Shown: one piece after another, positions 25,495-32,637 of the stretch | How the letters are laid out: every line of letters starts with the position of its first letter | Position numbering within the stretch: position 1 is the first letter of the stretch | DNA from: Candidatus Omnitrophota bacterium | Lineage (GTDB): Bacteria > Omnitrophota > Koll11 > Duberdicusellales > 4484-171 | Length of the DNA: 40,206 nt | Direction of reading: 5' to 3' | Assembly: GCA_030692055.1 (NCBI GenBank) | Contig: JAUYCY010000083.1 | Coordinates: forward strand, 1 to 40,206 | The notes under the pieces: generated by a model | Seen by the model: only the letters and a program-made list of their open reading frames with translations | The model's database searches: none | What the model was told of the DNA's origin: nothing | Made by a program: the position numbers and the translations under genes

Positions 25495-25887
25495 ATGAGA
25501 TCTAAAAAGGCAGTTGTTTTAGTTGTCGTTTTAGGTGTTATGGTTGTTCTGTCTGTTTTAGCTTTTGTTGCCGTTAATTTAATGACTCAAGAGTCTAGAA
25601 TTGCTGAACACAAAATAAGAAGAATCTGTGCATTCTACGCTGCACAAGCAGGGTATGTGGATGCCGTTGAACAATTAAGACGCGGTTCGATAGCTATTCC
25701 CGCTGCTGGCGCTGCTCCCTTCATATATTCCATTCAGATTGGAGCAGGTACAGCAGGTTATCCTGCGGCAGGCTATACGGTTAATATTACCATAGTTAGG
25801 AGAGGCGACATTACAGTTCCTGCTACCCAATGTCCAGCCGATGCTCCTTCGGATTGTTGCATATTCGCAACAGTGGATGAGTGGTGA
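25495..25887 (+). CDS. Pilin-like protein (PilX/GspK-type N terminus)
   Basis: 130 residues. A positively charged start (MRSKK) and long hydrophobic helix (AVVLVVVLGVMVVLSVLAFVAVNLM) run into QESRIAEHKIRRICAFYAAQAGYVDAVEQL, the pattern seen in minor pseudopilins such as PilX and GspK (R-x-AFYAAQAG). The usual Gly-Phe/Glu prepilin cleavage context is not evident. Length is much shorter than GspK; the rest is a small Ala/Gly/Pro-rich domain with four cysteines near the end. The ATG follows AAGGAG. No other pilus assembly gene is in the window. Confidence 0.7.
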   Translation: MRSKKAVVLVVVLGVMVVLSVLAFVAVNLMTQESRIAEHKIRRICAFYAAQAGYVDAVEQLRRGSIAIPAAGAAPFIYSIQIGAGTAGYPAAGYTVNITIVRRGDITVPATQCPADAPSDCCIFATVDEW

Positions 25888-26034
25888 CCTTTTTCTGCTA
25901 AATTTCGTAATATAGCCTCAGATAATCTAGCGCTTATAAAATATAATTTTAATAAAATGTTTGTTGGGTTATTATTCCTGCTATAATTTTTCGAGCTTAC
26001 CTTGACAGAACGATATTTATCTGCCAAAATATTC

Positions 26035-26142
26035 AATAAAACGCATAGCGCAAATCGCAAAGCGTAAGACTAATCCAAAGTTATATGTTTTTGGCTGATC
26101 CAGCATTCTAGCGCTATGCGCCTAGCAACATGCGCTATGCGA
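26035..26142. repeat. Iterated-word near-palindrome (GCGCATAGCGC family)
   Basis: CGCATAGCGCAAATCGCAAAGCG on the left faces CTAGCGCTATGCGCC and ATGCGCTATGCG on the right, given here in parts: CGCATAGCGC and its complement GCGCTATGCG. A shorter fill with the same word lies at 35376-35427. Between 25888 and 26034 nothing else is seen. Confidence 0.7.
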
Positions 26143-26145
26143 ATT

Positions 26146-26255
26146 GGACCTGTAGCTTCCGCCAGAGGCGGATCCGCCTAGATGGAATAATATCAAAGTG
26201 GCGGACAGCTGGGAGTCAATCATCTCGCCGTAAGGCGAGTTGTAATCTATGATTG
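26146..26255 (+). pseudogene. tRNA-Ala 5' fragment split by palindromes
   Basis: GGACCTGTAGCT (26146-26157) matches the first 12 bases of the intact tRNA-Ala at 26615 with one change. The D-arm then resumes 48 bases later as CAGCTGGGAG (26206-26215). The intervening piece is bounded by TCCGCC and GGCGGA and contains the palindrome AGGCGGATCCGCCT. After the D-arm, CAATCAT (26217-26223) pairs with ATGATTG (26249-26255) around CTCGCC-GTAA-GGCGAG, where an anticodon arm would be. Confidence 0.5.
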
Positions 26256-26319
26256 CCTCCATTGCTTTGCATAAAATATAAGGCTTACTCACAAAGAAAA
26301 GGTATATACAAAAATCGAT

Positions 26320-26419
26320 GGGCCTGTAGCTTAATGAAACTTGCCCCGATTTATCGGGGCTTAGTTGAATTGATTTCGAACGGAGTGAGAAATCTTAGAG
26401 ACTTCTCGGTCTTTGACCT
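26320..26419 (+). repeat. Second tRNA-Ala 5' fragment joined to a partial leader copy C
   Basis: GGGCCTGTAGCT (26320-26331) is identical to the start of the tRNA-Ala gene. It runs into AATGAAAC (26333-26340), CCCCGAT/ATCGGGG (26344-26359), and GTTGAATT (26364-26371), aligning with the P1 part of leader copy A, with AAC/GTT forming the outer pairs. The P2 core is not conserved. GATTTC/GAAATC and ACTTC/GAAGT hairpins follow. No gene is read here. Confidence 0.55.
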
Positions 26420-26426
26420 CGAAGTT

Positions 26427-26587
26427 GATGAAAAATAACGAAATAGCCTAAATAAGCTCTTTTTCATCAAAGGCACTTCGGCTACGTAGCCTCAGTGCCG
26501 AAAAAAAATAAGAAGACACTTCGGGCAAGTGCCCTCAGTGTTGATGAACAACAAGGAATAACCCTTGATGAAGGGCTTGTTCATCAA
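26427..26587. repeat. Run of four perfect or near-perfect hairpins before tRNA-Ala
   Basis: GATGAAAAA (26427-26435) pairs with TTTTTCATC (26460-26468). Two sibling hairpins follow at 26472-26499 (GGCACT, TC, GGCTAC arms) and 26516-26541 (ACACT, TC, GGGC arms), each with the same symmetric TC/TC internal loop. TTGATGAACAA (26541-26551) then pairs with TTGTTCATCAA (26577-26587). No open gene is supported in this stretch. Confidence 0.75.
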
Positions 26588-26614
26588 ATAACCCTAAATA
26601 TTGATATTTTTTTC

Positions 26615-26690
26615 GGGCCTGTAGCTCAGCTGGGAGAGCACTTCGTTCGCAACGAAGGAGTCAGGGGTTCAAATCCCCTCAGGTCCACCA
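26615..26690 (+). tRNA. tRNA-Ala (anticodon CGC)
   Basis: A complete 76-base cloverleaf with encoded CCA. The acceptor stem GGGCCTG/CAGGTCC includes the G3-U70 wobble pair that identifies alanine tRNAs. D-stem GCTC/GAGC, anticodon stem CTTCG/CGAAG with loop TTCGCAA (anticodon CGC at 26648-26650), and T-stem AGGGG/CCCCT with TTCAAAT all fit. It reads codon GCG. Confidence 0.96.
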
Positions 26691-26749
26691 AGGATTTATT
26701 GCAGAGGCGGATTCTATAAATGCGCGTTATATTACGCAAAGCATTTTGG

Positions 26750-26815
26750 AACCGATGAAATTCTTTGAATGCCTCCGACTTCGTCGGAGATCGGTTACAA
26801 ATCCCCTCAGGTCCA
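26750..26815 (+). repeat. Nested hairpin carrying a tRNA-Ala 3' end, unit 1
   Basis: AACCGAT (26750-26756) pairs with ATCGGTT (26790-26796) and encloses CTCCGAC-TTC-GTCGGAG (26773-26789). The outer strand runs directly into TACAAATCCCCTCAGGTCCA (26796-26815), which differs from the T-loop/acceptor end of the intact tRNA-Ala at one base in 20. Confidence 0.7.
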
Positions 26816-26891
26816 TAAGTATCTTTTCTTTCTAAGGCTCTAGTGGTGTAATGAGGGGTAATCGTGCTCTAAAGCCTAATACATTATTTGG

Positions 26892-26963
26892 ATGCACTAT
26901 AAGCCCTTTGGGCTAACTCCGACTTACGTCGGAGAGTGCATACAAATCCCTTCAGGTTCACCA
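26892..26963 (+). repeat. Nested hairpin carrying a tRNA-Ala 3' end, unit 2
   Basis: ATGCACT (26892-26898) pairs with AGTGCAT (26935-26941), enclosing AGCCC-TTT-GGGCT (26902-26914) and CTCCGAC-TTAC-GTCGGAG (26917-26934). The closing strand continues into a tRNA-Ala 3' end including CCA (26941-26963) with a few base changes. Same layout as unit 1, with different outer stem bases. The rest up to 27216 has only an AGGCGGATCCGCCT palindrome (27021-27034), the dispersed GTTCTGAGCG word at 27117, and GCGGCG/CGCCGC. Confidence 0.7.
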
Positions 26964-27216
26964 AATGGAAATAAAATACATGAGAAGGTTAGGGGGTCGC
27001 CACATTAGAATTTATAATTAAGGCGGATCCGCCTTTTTCGCCCCAGGCGCATCCGTCCTCTGGCGGAGACGGGAAGGTCGGGGTTTATTCAGGGTTGCGG
27101 TTGGACTATACTTACCGTTCTGAGCGTATCGAAGGAATACCAAGCGGCGTTTTTTGTCCTTACCGTAAAGGGCAAAGTTTTAGCGCCGCGAATATATCAA
27201 ACTAAAGGAGTTAACT

Positions 27217-28725
27217 ATGAGCAGGCGTATCTTTTTATTATTTTTGATACTTGCGATTATACCAGTGGTTTATGCACAAGAAATAAAAAAATGCGAATTT
27301 TCAGGCTCTTTTTATCCAGCGGATGCAAACGAACTAAGCAAGTTGTTGGATACATATTTAAAAAGTGCACAAACCCCTGACATAAATGGTGACATTTTAG
27401 GGATAATTTCTCCGCATGCCGGTTATATTTATTCTGCACCTATAGCGGCCTATAGCTATAAAATATTACAAAATAAAAAGTTTGATGCTGCCATTATTAT
27501 TGGACAATCACATCGTTATGGATTTGATGGCGCCAGTGCGTATCCTGCCGGAATATTTAGCACCCCGCTTGGCGACTTAGATATTGATGCGAAGTTAGCC
27601 AAAGAGTTTGAGTCTTTAGAATTTATTACTTATGAATCAAAGTTTTTTCAGCAAGAACATTCTATTGAAGTTCAGCTACCATTCATCATAAAGGTATTAG
27701 GCAAAGTAAACATAGTACCAATTATTTTCGGTAGAGTCGATTTCGATCAGCTGGAGAAATTAGCGGATAAGCTTGTCGATATTTCTAAGAAGAAAAATAT
27801 TTTAATTATTGTTTCAAGCGACCTTTCTCACTACAACCCTTATGATACTGCAAATAAAATAGACAATAAAACTATTGAATTTATCAAGAATAAAGATGTA
27901 CCTAGCCTGCATAGATCGCAGGAAGACGATGAAGGGCGTGCTTGCGGGATGAACCCAATCATAACGCTTATCCTTTATGCCCAGGCTCGTGGGGCAAAAA
28001 TAGATATTTTAAAATATGCTAATTCAGGAGATACGGCAGGTGATAAATCTCGCGTAGTAGGATATGTCAGCGCGGTAACATATATACCGCAGCAAAACCT
28101 AAAATCACAAATTTCAAATTCTAGACAAAAGGAAAAGGATACAGAGAAGGAGGAAAAAATGGGAGAATATAGCTTAAATAAAGATGAAAAAATAGCACTG
28201 CTTAAAATTGCTCGCTCTACCCTAGAAAGTTATTTAAAGAACGGAAAAGTCCCTGAATTTAAGGCGGAATCCCAGAATCTAAGAGAAAAAAGAGGGGCAT
28301 TTGTTACTTTAAAAAAACACGGCGAGTTGCGTGGCTGTATCGGTAGAATTGTTGCTGATACTACCTTATATGAAGTTATTTCGGCCGTCGCAATTGATTC
28401 TGCCACGGGTGATCCGAGATTCGCGGCAGTTAGATACGAAGAGTTAAAAGACATTGAAATAGAAATTTCCGTATTAACTCCTTTTGAAAAAATTAATAGC
28501 ATCGAGAAGATAGAGGTTGGCAAGCACGGACTTATGATTAGAAAAGGATTTAATTCGGGATTACTTTTGCCTCAAGTACCTGGAGAGTATGGCTGGGATA
28601 GAGAAACTTTCTTAGAGCATACCTGTGTGAAGGCAGGGCTATCTCCAGATGCTTATAAAGACGCGAACGCCGCCATTTATAAATTCTCGGCTATTGTATT
28701 TAATGAGTCAGACTTTTCTAAATAA
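27217..28725 (+). CDS. MEMO-AMMECR1 fusion protein (AmmeMemoRadiSam systems B and A) with signal peptide
   Basis: 502 residues. A signal peptide (1-21, IFLLFLILAIIPVVYAQ) precedes a MEMO domain (about 25-290) with GSFYPAD, ISPHAGYIYSAP, GQSHRYGFDGA, EHSIEVQLPF, SSDLSHY and the ACGM/DTAGDKSRVVGYVS end that carries metal-binding His/Cys positions in the family. A charged linker (about 295-320) leads to an AMMECR1 domain (about 325-500): RGAFVTLKKHGELRGCIGRI, DPRFAAVRYEEL, GLLLPQVPGEYGWDRETFL. The third AmmeMemoRadiSam partner, a radical SAM protein, is not adjacent. Biochemical function of the set is unknown. AAAGGAG lies before the ATG; rsmE follows 3 bases on. Confidence 0.88.
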   Translation: MSRRIFLLFLILAIIPVVYAQEIKKCEFSGSFYPADANELSKLLDTYLKSAQTPDINGDILGIISPHAGYIYSAPIAAYSYKILQNKKFDAAIIIGQSHRYGFDGASAYPAGIFSTPLGDLDIDAKLAKEFESLEFITYESKFFQQEHSIEVQLPFIIKVLGKVNIVPIIFGRVDFDQLEKLADKLVDISKKKNILIIVSSDLSHYNPYDTANKIDNKTIEFIKNKDVPSLHRSQEDDEGRACGMNPIITLILYAQARGAKIDILKYANSGDTAGDKSRVVGYVSAVTYIPQQNLKSQISNSRQKEKDTEKEEKMGEYSLNKDEKIALLKIARSTLESYLKNGKVPEFKAESQNLREKRGAFVTLKKHGELRGCIGRIVADTTLYEVISAVAIDSATGDPRFAAVRYEELKDIEIEISVLTPFEKINSIEKIEVGKHGLMIRKGFNSGLLLPQVPGEYGWDRETFLEHTCVKAGLSPDAYKDANAAIYKFSAIVFNESDFSK

Positions 28726-28728
28726 ATT

Positions 28729-29454
28729 ATGTCGCGAGTAAGATTCTATATCCAACCAGACGAAATAAGTAATATTATAGAGATAAAAGACCGTGAAACT
28801 ATACATAAAATAAAAAATATTTTACGCTTAAGGCAAGGAGAAACTATAGGCATATTTGATGGAGGGGGAAAAGAATACTCGTATAATTTAGATGAAACTA
28901 GGCATAGCGCTATTTATTTAACGAAAAATAAGCTTGAACGACACGAAGAGTGCCAAAAAAATAAAATAATTTTAGGTTTTCCTCTTGTAAAAGAAGAAAA
29001 GGCCGATTTTATTCTGCAGAAAGCTACAGAGTTAGGGGTATCGGAGTTTATCCCCTTTTATTGCGAGCATAGCATTAACGTGGCGCCTTCAGCTGCAAAA
29101 ATCTTAAGATGGAAGAAGATAATTGAAGAAGCTACACGCCAATCAGAACGATTATGGCTTCCAGCGCTAAGAAATATCAATACGTTTAACGAACTATGCA
29201 AAAATAATTTTGAAGTTAAGCTTGCAGCTTTATCTAAAGGTGGTAATATAAAGGATTTCATAGCTGTGAACGCTCAAGAGATATTTGTTGCTGTTGGCCC
29301 TGAGGGGGATTTTTCAAAAAGAGAGTGCGAACTTTTTAAAAAAAGCGGCTTTAAATTTATAAGACTTTGCGAAAATATTTTAAGAGTAGAAACCGCGGGC
29401 ATTTTTGCTGCCGGCTTATTAAATTACTTCTTAAATACAGATTACAATGATTAA
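28729..29454 (+). CDS. rsmE: 16S rRNA (uracil-1498-N3)-methyltransferase
   Basis: SPOUT-class methyltransferase that modifies U1498 of 16S rRNA. 241 residues: a small PUA-like N-terminal domain (HKIKNILRLRQGETIGIFDGGGKEY) and a trefoil-knot domain with LPLxKxxK-like LGFPLVKEEKADFILQKATELGV, EATRQSERLWLP, AVGPEGDFSKRE and LRVETAGIFA. All are standard for RsmE. It begins three bases after the MEMO fusion gene. Confidence 0.94.
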   Translation: MSRVRFYIQPDEISNIIEIKDRETIHKIKNILRLRQGETIGIFDGGGKEYSYNLDETRHSAIYLTKNKLERHEECQKNKIILGFPLVKEEKADFILQKATELGVSEFIPFYCEHSINVAPSAAKILRWKKIIEEATRQSERLWLPALRNINTFNELCKNNFEVKLAALSKGGNIKDFIAVNAQEIFVAVGPEGDFSKRECELFKKSGFKFIRLCENILRVETAGIFAAGLLNYFLNTDYND

Positions 29455-29583
29455 AAGAATGATTACACAGATTATTCGGATTGAAATCAATGTAATCTGC
29501 ATTTTTCGCCTCATGCCTAAGGTAGATCCGCCCCGATTGTATCGGGGCGGATCCGCTCCTGGCGGAAATCGGTGTAATCAATA
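29440..29583. repeat. GATTACA-family repeat with a second palindrome nested inside
   Basis: The end of rsmE and the gap to mtaB hold GATTACAATGATT, GATTACACAGATT and complementary AATCAATGTAATCTG and AATCGGTGTAATC words. The right arm is interrupted by a different palindrome: GATCCGCCCCGAT (29525-29537) paired perfectly with ATCGGGGCGGATC (29541-29553), flanked by GCGGAA/CGCC debris. This looks like one repeat family inserted into another. Confidence 0.65.
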
Positions 29584-29590
29584 AAATACT

Positions 29591-30820
29591 ATGAAAGTGA
29601 AATTCTATACATTAGGCTGTAAAGTTAATCAATATGAAACCCAAGCTTTAAGTGAAGAATTTTCTTCTTGGGGATGCCAGCTAACCACAGGCGTGGCGGA
29701 TTTATACGTAGTTAATACCTGTACGGTTACTTCTCGTGCCGATAGCAAATCTCGAGAAATAATTTTAAGAGCGAAAAGAGAAAATCCTCGCGCGCAAATT
29801 GCCGTCTGTGGGTGTATGGCGCAAGAAAGCAGTAACATACACAAGCTCGATGTTGATTATGTTATTCCGCAGAAAAATAAACAATTTGTGGCAGACGCGA
29901 TTCTTAATAAGCCTGCGGAAAAAAAAGATATTTGGTCTTTGAAAATAAGCCGCTTTTATAACCAGCGCGCTTTCGTTAAAATTCAAGATGGTTGCGATAA
30001 TGAATGTTCTTTCTGTAAAGTCCCCTATGTAAGAGGCAAATCCCGTAGCCGAGAAGAAAAAGAGGTGATTGAGGAAATAGAAAGAATTTCTTTATCTCAT
30101 AAAGAAGTTGTTCTTTGCGGAATAAATCTTGGGCTTTACGGAAAAGACTTGAACCCGTCTAAAAGCCTACATGCTTTGATTGATAAAGTTTTGGCGACTA
30201 GCTCCGTAGGCAGACTTAGATTGAGTTCCCTTGAGCCATCGTTGGCCGATAGGGAAGTTTTTAAGCTCTTTTATAACGAAAGACTGTGCCCCCACTTACA
30301 TTTTCCTTTTCAAAGCGGTGATGACAGAGTTTTACAATATATGAACAAAAAGGAAACGGTAGCTTCCTACGAAGAAATTGTACACGACTTAAGAAAAATT
30401 AATCCATCAATTGCAATAAGTTGCGATATTATCGTAGGGTTTCCTTATGAAGATGAAGAGTCTTTTAAGAATACGGTAGCATTTTTAGAAAAAGTTAGGC
30501 CAATGCGCACGCATATATTTACATTTTCCCCTCGAGAGAATACTCGGTTTTACGGCACAAAGATAAAAAACTATTCAAGCATTCGGCAGCGCAGGAGCTA
30601 TTTAAAAAAAATAACTAGCGAGTTTTCACTAGAATACAAAAAGAATTTCTTAGGAAAAACACTCAAAGTAGTAGCGGAAGAAAAAAATAACGGTTATGTT
30701 TGCGGATATTCAGAGAATTATATAAAAGTTTACCTAAAAGAGATTGTTGCCTTAGGCCAAATATATCCAGTAAAAATCGTAAAGGTAGATAAAGAAAATG
30801 TTTTTGGCTGCAGGGTGTAA
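29591..30820 (+). CDS. mtaB: tRNA t6A37 methylthiotransferase MtaB
   Basis: Radical SAM enzyme that turns t6A37 into ms2t6A37 in tRNAs. 409 residues. The UPF0004 domain with FYTLGCKVNQYET, VNTCTVTSRAD and CGCMAQES supplies three cysteines for the auxiliary cluster. The radical SAM motif is CDNECSFC (near residue 137), and CDIIVGFPYEDEESF and a C-terminal TRAM-like region follow. GCKVNQYET points to MtaB, not MiaB or RimO. Confidence 0.94.
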   Translation: MKVKFYTLGCKVNQYETQALSEEFSSWGCQLTTGVADLYVVNTCTVTSRADSKSREIILRAKRENPRAQIAVCGCMAQESSNIHKLDVDYVIPQKNKQFVADAILNKPAEKKDIWSLKISRFYNQRAFVKIQDGCDNECSFCKVPYVRGKSRSREEKEVIEEIERISLSHKEVVLCGINLGLYGKDLNPSKSLHALIDKVLATSSVGRLRLSSLEPSLADREVFKLFYNERLCPHLHFPFQSGDDRVLQYMNKKETVASYEEIVHDLRKINPSIAISCDIIVGFPYEDEESFKNTVAFLEKVRPMRTHIFTFSPRENTRFYGTKIKNYSSIRQRRSYLKKITSEFSLEYKKNFLGKTLKVVAEEKNNGYVCGYSENYIKVYLKEIVALGQIYPVKIVKVDKENVFGCRV

Positions 30821-30825
30821 TTTCT

Positions 30826-30861
30826 AGTTCTTTCCCAAGTTTGTTGCAAAAGGAAAGAACT
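30826..30861. other. Hairpin after mtaB
   Basis: AGTTCTTTCC (30826-30835) pairs perfectly with GGAAAGAACT (30852-30861) across a 16-base loop, just after the mtaB stop codon. No T-run follows, so it is not a standard terminator. The loop word TTTGTTGC is complementary to GCAACAAA at 30949-30956 near the right end of the adjoining MITE-like element, so it may be an outer part of that element. Confidence 0.55.
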
Positions 30862-30863
30862 CC

Positions 30864-30969
30864 AGAAGCTTTCTGGCATTTAAAAGGTCTAAAATGAAAA
30901 ATTCATAGATAATCTATTGAATTTAAATTAGTTATGAAATATTTGTGCAACAAAGTCGAGAAAGCTTCT
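30864..30969. mobile_element. MITE-like element, copy 2
   Basis: 106 bases bounded by AGAAGCTTTCT (30864-30874) and AGAAAGCTTCT (30959-30969), a perfect 11-base inverted repeat. The right end shares ACAACAAAG/GCAACAAAG-YGAGAAAGCTTC with the copy at 19443-19547, and ATAATC-ATCTATTG occurs in both interiors. It carries no gene. Confidence 0.6.
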
Positions 30970-31006
30970 AATTTCTCTATTATTTAATAAGGGGGCATTA
31001 CCGTTA

Positions 31007-31582
31007 ATGGAAACGCCTATTTTTTCAACACAGGCTAAAGTAATATTTCTTGACCGAGACGGAGTAATCAACAAATACCCTGGAGATACCCGCTATATTA
31101 CAAACACCCAAGAATTCCAGTTTATCGCTGGCAGCATTGAGGGTTTACGAAAGCTAAGAGAAAAGGGATTTATTTTGTTTGTCATTTCTAACCAGGCTGG
31201 GGTATCAAAGGGAATATATTCACAGAAGGAATTGAATGACATTACAAAAAAAATGATTAAGGACTTAAAAAAACGCGGTATCACCCTTGACGGGATCTAT
31301 TACTGTACACATACGACAGAACAAAATTGCATCTGTCGTAAACCGAAAACTGGACTTTTACATAAAGCATTATCTGATATACACGTCAAACCTCAAGTTT
31401 CATTTTTTATCGGTGATTCTTTTAGGGATATGAAAGCAGCAAAAGATTTTGGGGCAAAACCAGTTTTAGTCCTTTCTGGAAAAGAAAAAATTTCCAATAG
31501 AAAAAACTGGGAGTTCGAACCGGACTATATTTTCGATAATCTACTCATTGCCGCCCATTATTTATGTGAACATTATGGATAG
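31007..31582 (+). CDS. gmhB: D-glycero-beta-D-manno-heptose 1,7-bisphosphate 7-phosphatase
   Basis: HAD-IIIA phosphatase that removes the 7-phosphate from heptose bisphosphate in ADP-heptose synthesis, acting after the kinase encoded at 401. 191 residues. VIFLDRDGVINKY holds the nucleophile, ISNQAGVSKG is motif II, and YYCTHTTEQNCICRKPKTGLL is close to the zinc-binding loop CxHxxxxxCxCRKP of GmhB. FFIGDSFRDMKAAKDFG is the acidic motif. The ATG is about 12 bases after AAGGGGG, a rather long spacing. It overlaps the glycosyltransferase gene by 8 bases. Confidence 0.9.
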   Translation: METPIFSTQAKVIFLDRDGVINKYPGDTRYITNTQEFQFIAGSIEGLRKLREKGFILFVISNQAGVSKGIYSQKELNDITKKMIKDLKKRGITLDGIYYCTHTTEQNCICRKPKTGLLHKALSDIHVKPQVSFFIGDSFRDMKAAKDFGAKPVLVLSGKEKISNRKNWEFEPDYIFDNLLIAAHYLCEHYG

Positions 31583-32636
31583 GATACTTATTGTATACGC
31601 GAGTTTCGGCGAAGGACATAAGCGCGCGGCCACATCCCTGCAGGGGTTTTTAGACGCTCCCTGCGTTGATCTTTTAGACTTTGCCCCTAAAATAATAAAA
31701 ACGCTTTACAGGTATCTTTATATATCTGTTACGGAGCACCTTGGATTTTTTTGGTGGCTCATATTTTCTATACATAAAAATATCGTAATCAGAGAACTTA
31801 CCGAAAGAATTCAGGAATTTCTTTTCTACCCTTTCTTTAACTACCTGCGCAAAACAAAACCGGCCGTGGTAATTACGACTCATTTTTTTCCGCTTTCGTT
31901 TATTCACTTAGTTAAAAAGTATTTTAATGTAGATATAAAAATAATTACCATAATGACGGATACGCGTGTTCATCCGCTTTGGTTTGATAAGGGCGTAGAT
32001 TTATATTTTGTTGCTTGCGGCGAAGCAAAACAAGATTTAATACGGTTAGGGGTAGATGCAAATAAAATTCAAAGCGGCTACGTTGCGTTACGCGAAGGAT
32101 TTTTAAAAGACGAAACGGACGAGTCTCTAAGAAGAAGATTCTCTTTGGACAATAAACCTTGTATCCTTTGTATGTCTTCGCTGCGCGGAAAATTCCCGTT
32201 ACTGAAAGAACTTCTTAAATACTTCAAGGATGAGTTTAATATCTTTGTCATTTACGGCAGGAATAAAAAACTTAAAAAATACCTCCAAAGTTTAAACTTG
32301 CCATCGGTAAAGCCTCTTTCTTTTTATGATGCAATTTGGGAAATTTTTCAGTTGAGCTCGGTAATTATAACTAAGCCCGGCGGGCTTACGATTTTCGAAG
32401 GCATGTATAAAAAGAAGCCTTTTATCTTTATGCGTTATATCCCCGGCCAGGAGAAGCAAAATATGGAATTGCTGATTAAATACGGGATCGGCAAGTTAGC
32501 GCAAAACGAGCAGGAATTAACAGAGGCAGTCGGATATTTTAAACTACATGCGCAGGCTTTACGTAATGATTATCCGATAACACTTTACGATATCAGGCCG
32601 GCCCTGAAAGAGGCCTTAGCTAAGATGCTGAGCTAA
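31575..32636 (+). CDS. GT28-family glycosyltransferase, MGDG synthase-like
   Basis: 353 residues from ATG 31575, which overlaps gmhB. The N-terminal domain has the MGDG synthase pattern (LIVYASFGEGHKRAATSL, LYISVTEHLGFFWWL, PAVVITTHFFPL, IMTDTRVHPLWF) and the C-terminal half the GT28 donor-binding motif (VIITKPGGLTIFEGMYKKKPFIFM). It probably transfers a sugar to a diacylglycerol or similar lipid at the inner membrane. Acceptor and sugar are unknown. Placement after gmhB suggests envelope lipid assembly. The next gene starts one base after its stop. Confidence 0.85.
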   Translation: MDRILIVYASFGEGHKRAATSLQGFLDAPCVDLLDFAPKIIKTLYRYLYISVTEHLGFFWWLIFSIHKNIVIRELTERIQEFLFYPFFNYLRKTKPAVVITTHFFPLSFIHLVKKYFNVDIKIITIMTDTRVHPLWFDKGVDLYFVACGEAKQDLIRLGVDANKIQSGYVALREGFLKDETDESLRRRFSLDNKPCILCMSSLRGKFPLLKELLKYFKDEFNIFVIYGRNKKLKKYLQSLNLPSVKPLSFYDAIWEIFQLSSVIITKPGGLTIFEGMYKKKPFIFMRYIPGQEKQNMELLIKYGIGKLAQNEQELTEAVGYFKLHAQALRNDYPITLYDIRPALKEALAKMLS

Positions 32637-32637
32637 T

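Noticed and set aside
26253..26438. Open frame of 61 codons upstream of tRNA-Ala
   Set aside because: It consists of tRNA fragment and hairpin sequence, with no ribosome-binding site or protein family.
26495..26719. Open frame of 74 codons across the tRNA-Ala gene
   Set aside because: It reads through the hairpins and the tRNA; the peptide GPVAQLGEH...GSNPL is a well-known artefact of translating tRNA genes.
30826..30861. Rho-independent terminator after mtaB
   Set aside because: A perfect 10-bp stem exists, but the loop is long and no T-run follows.
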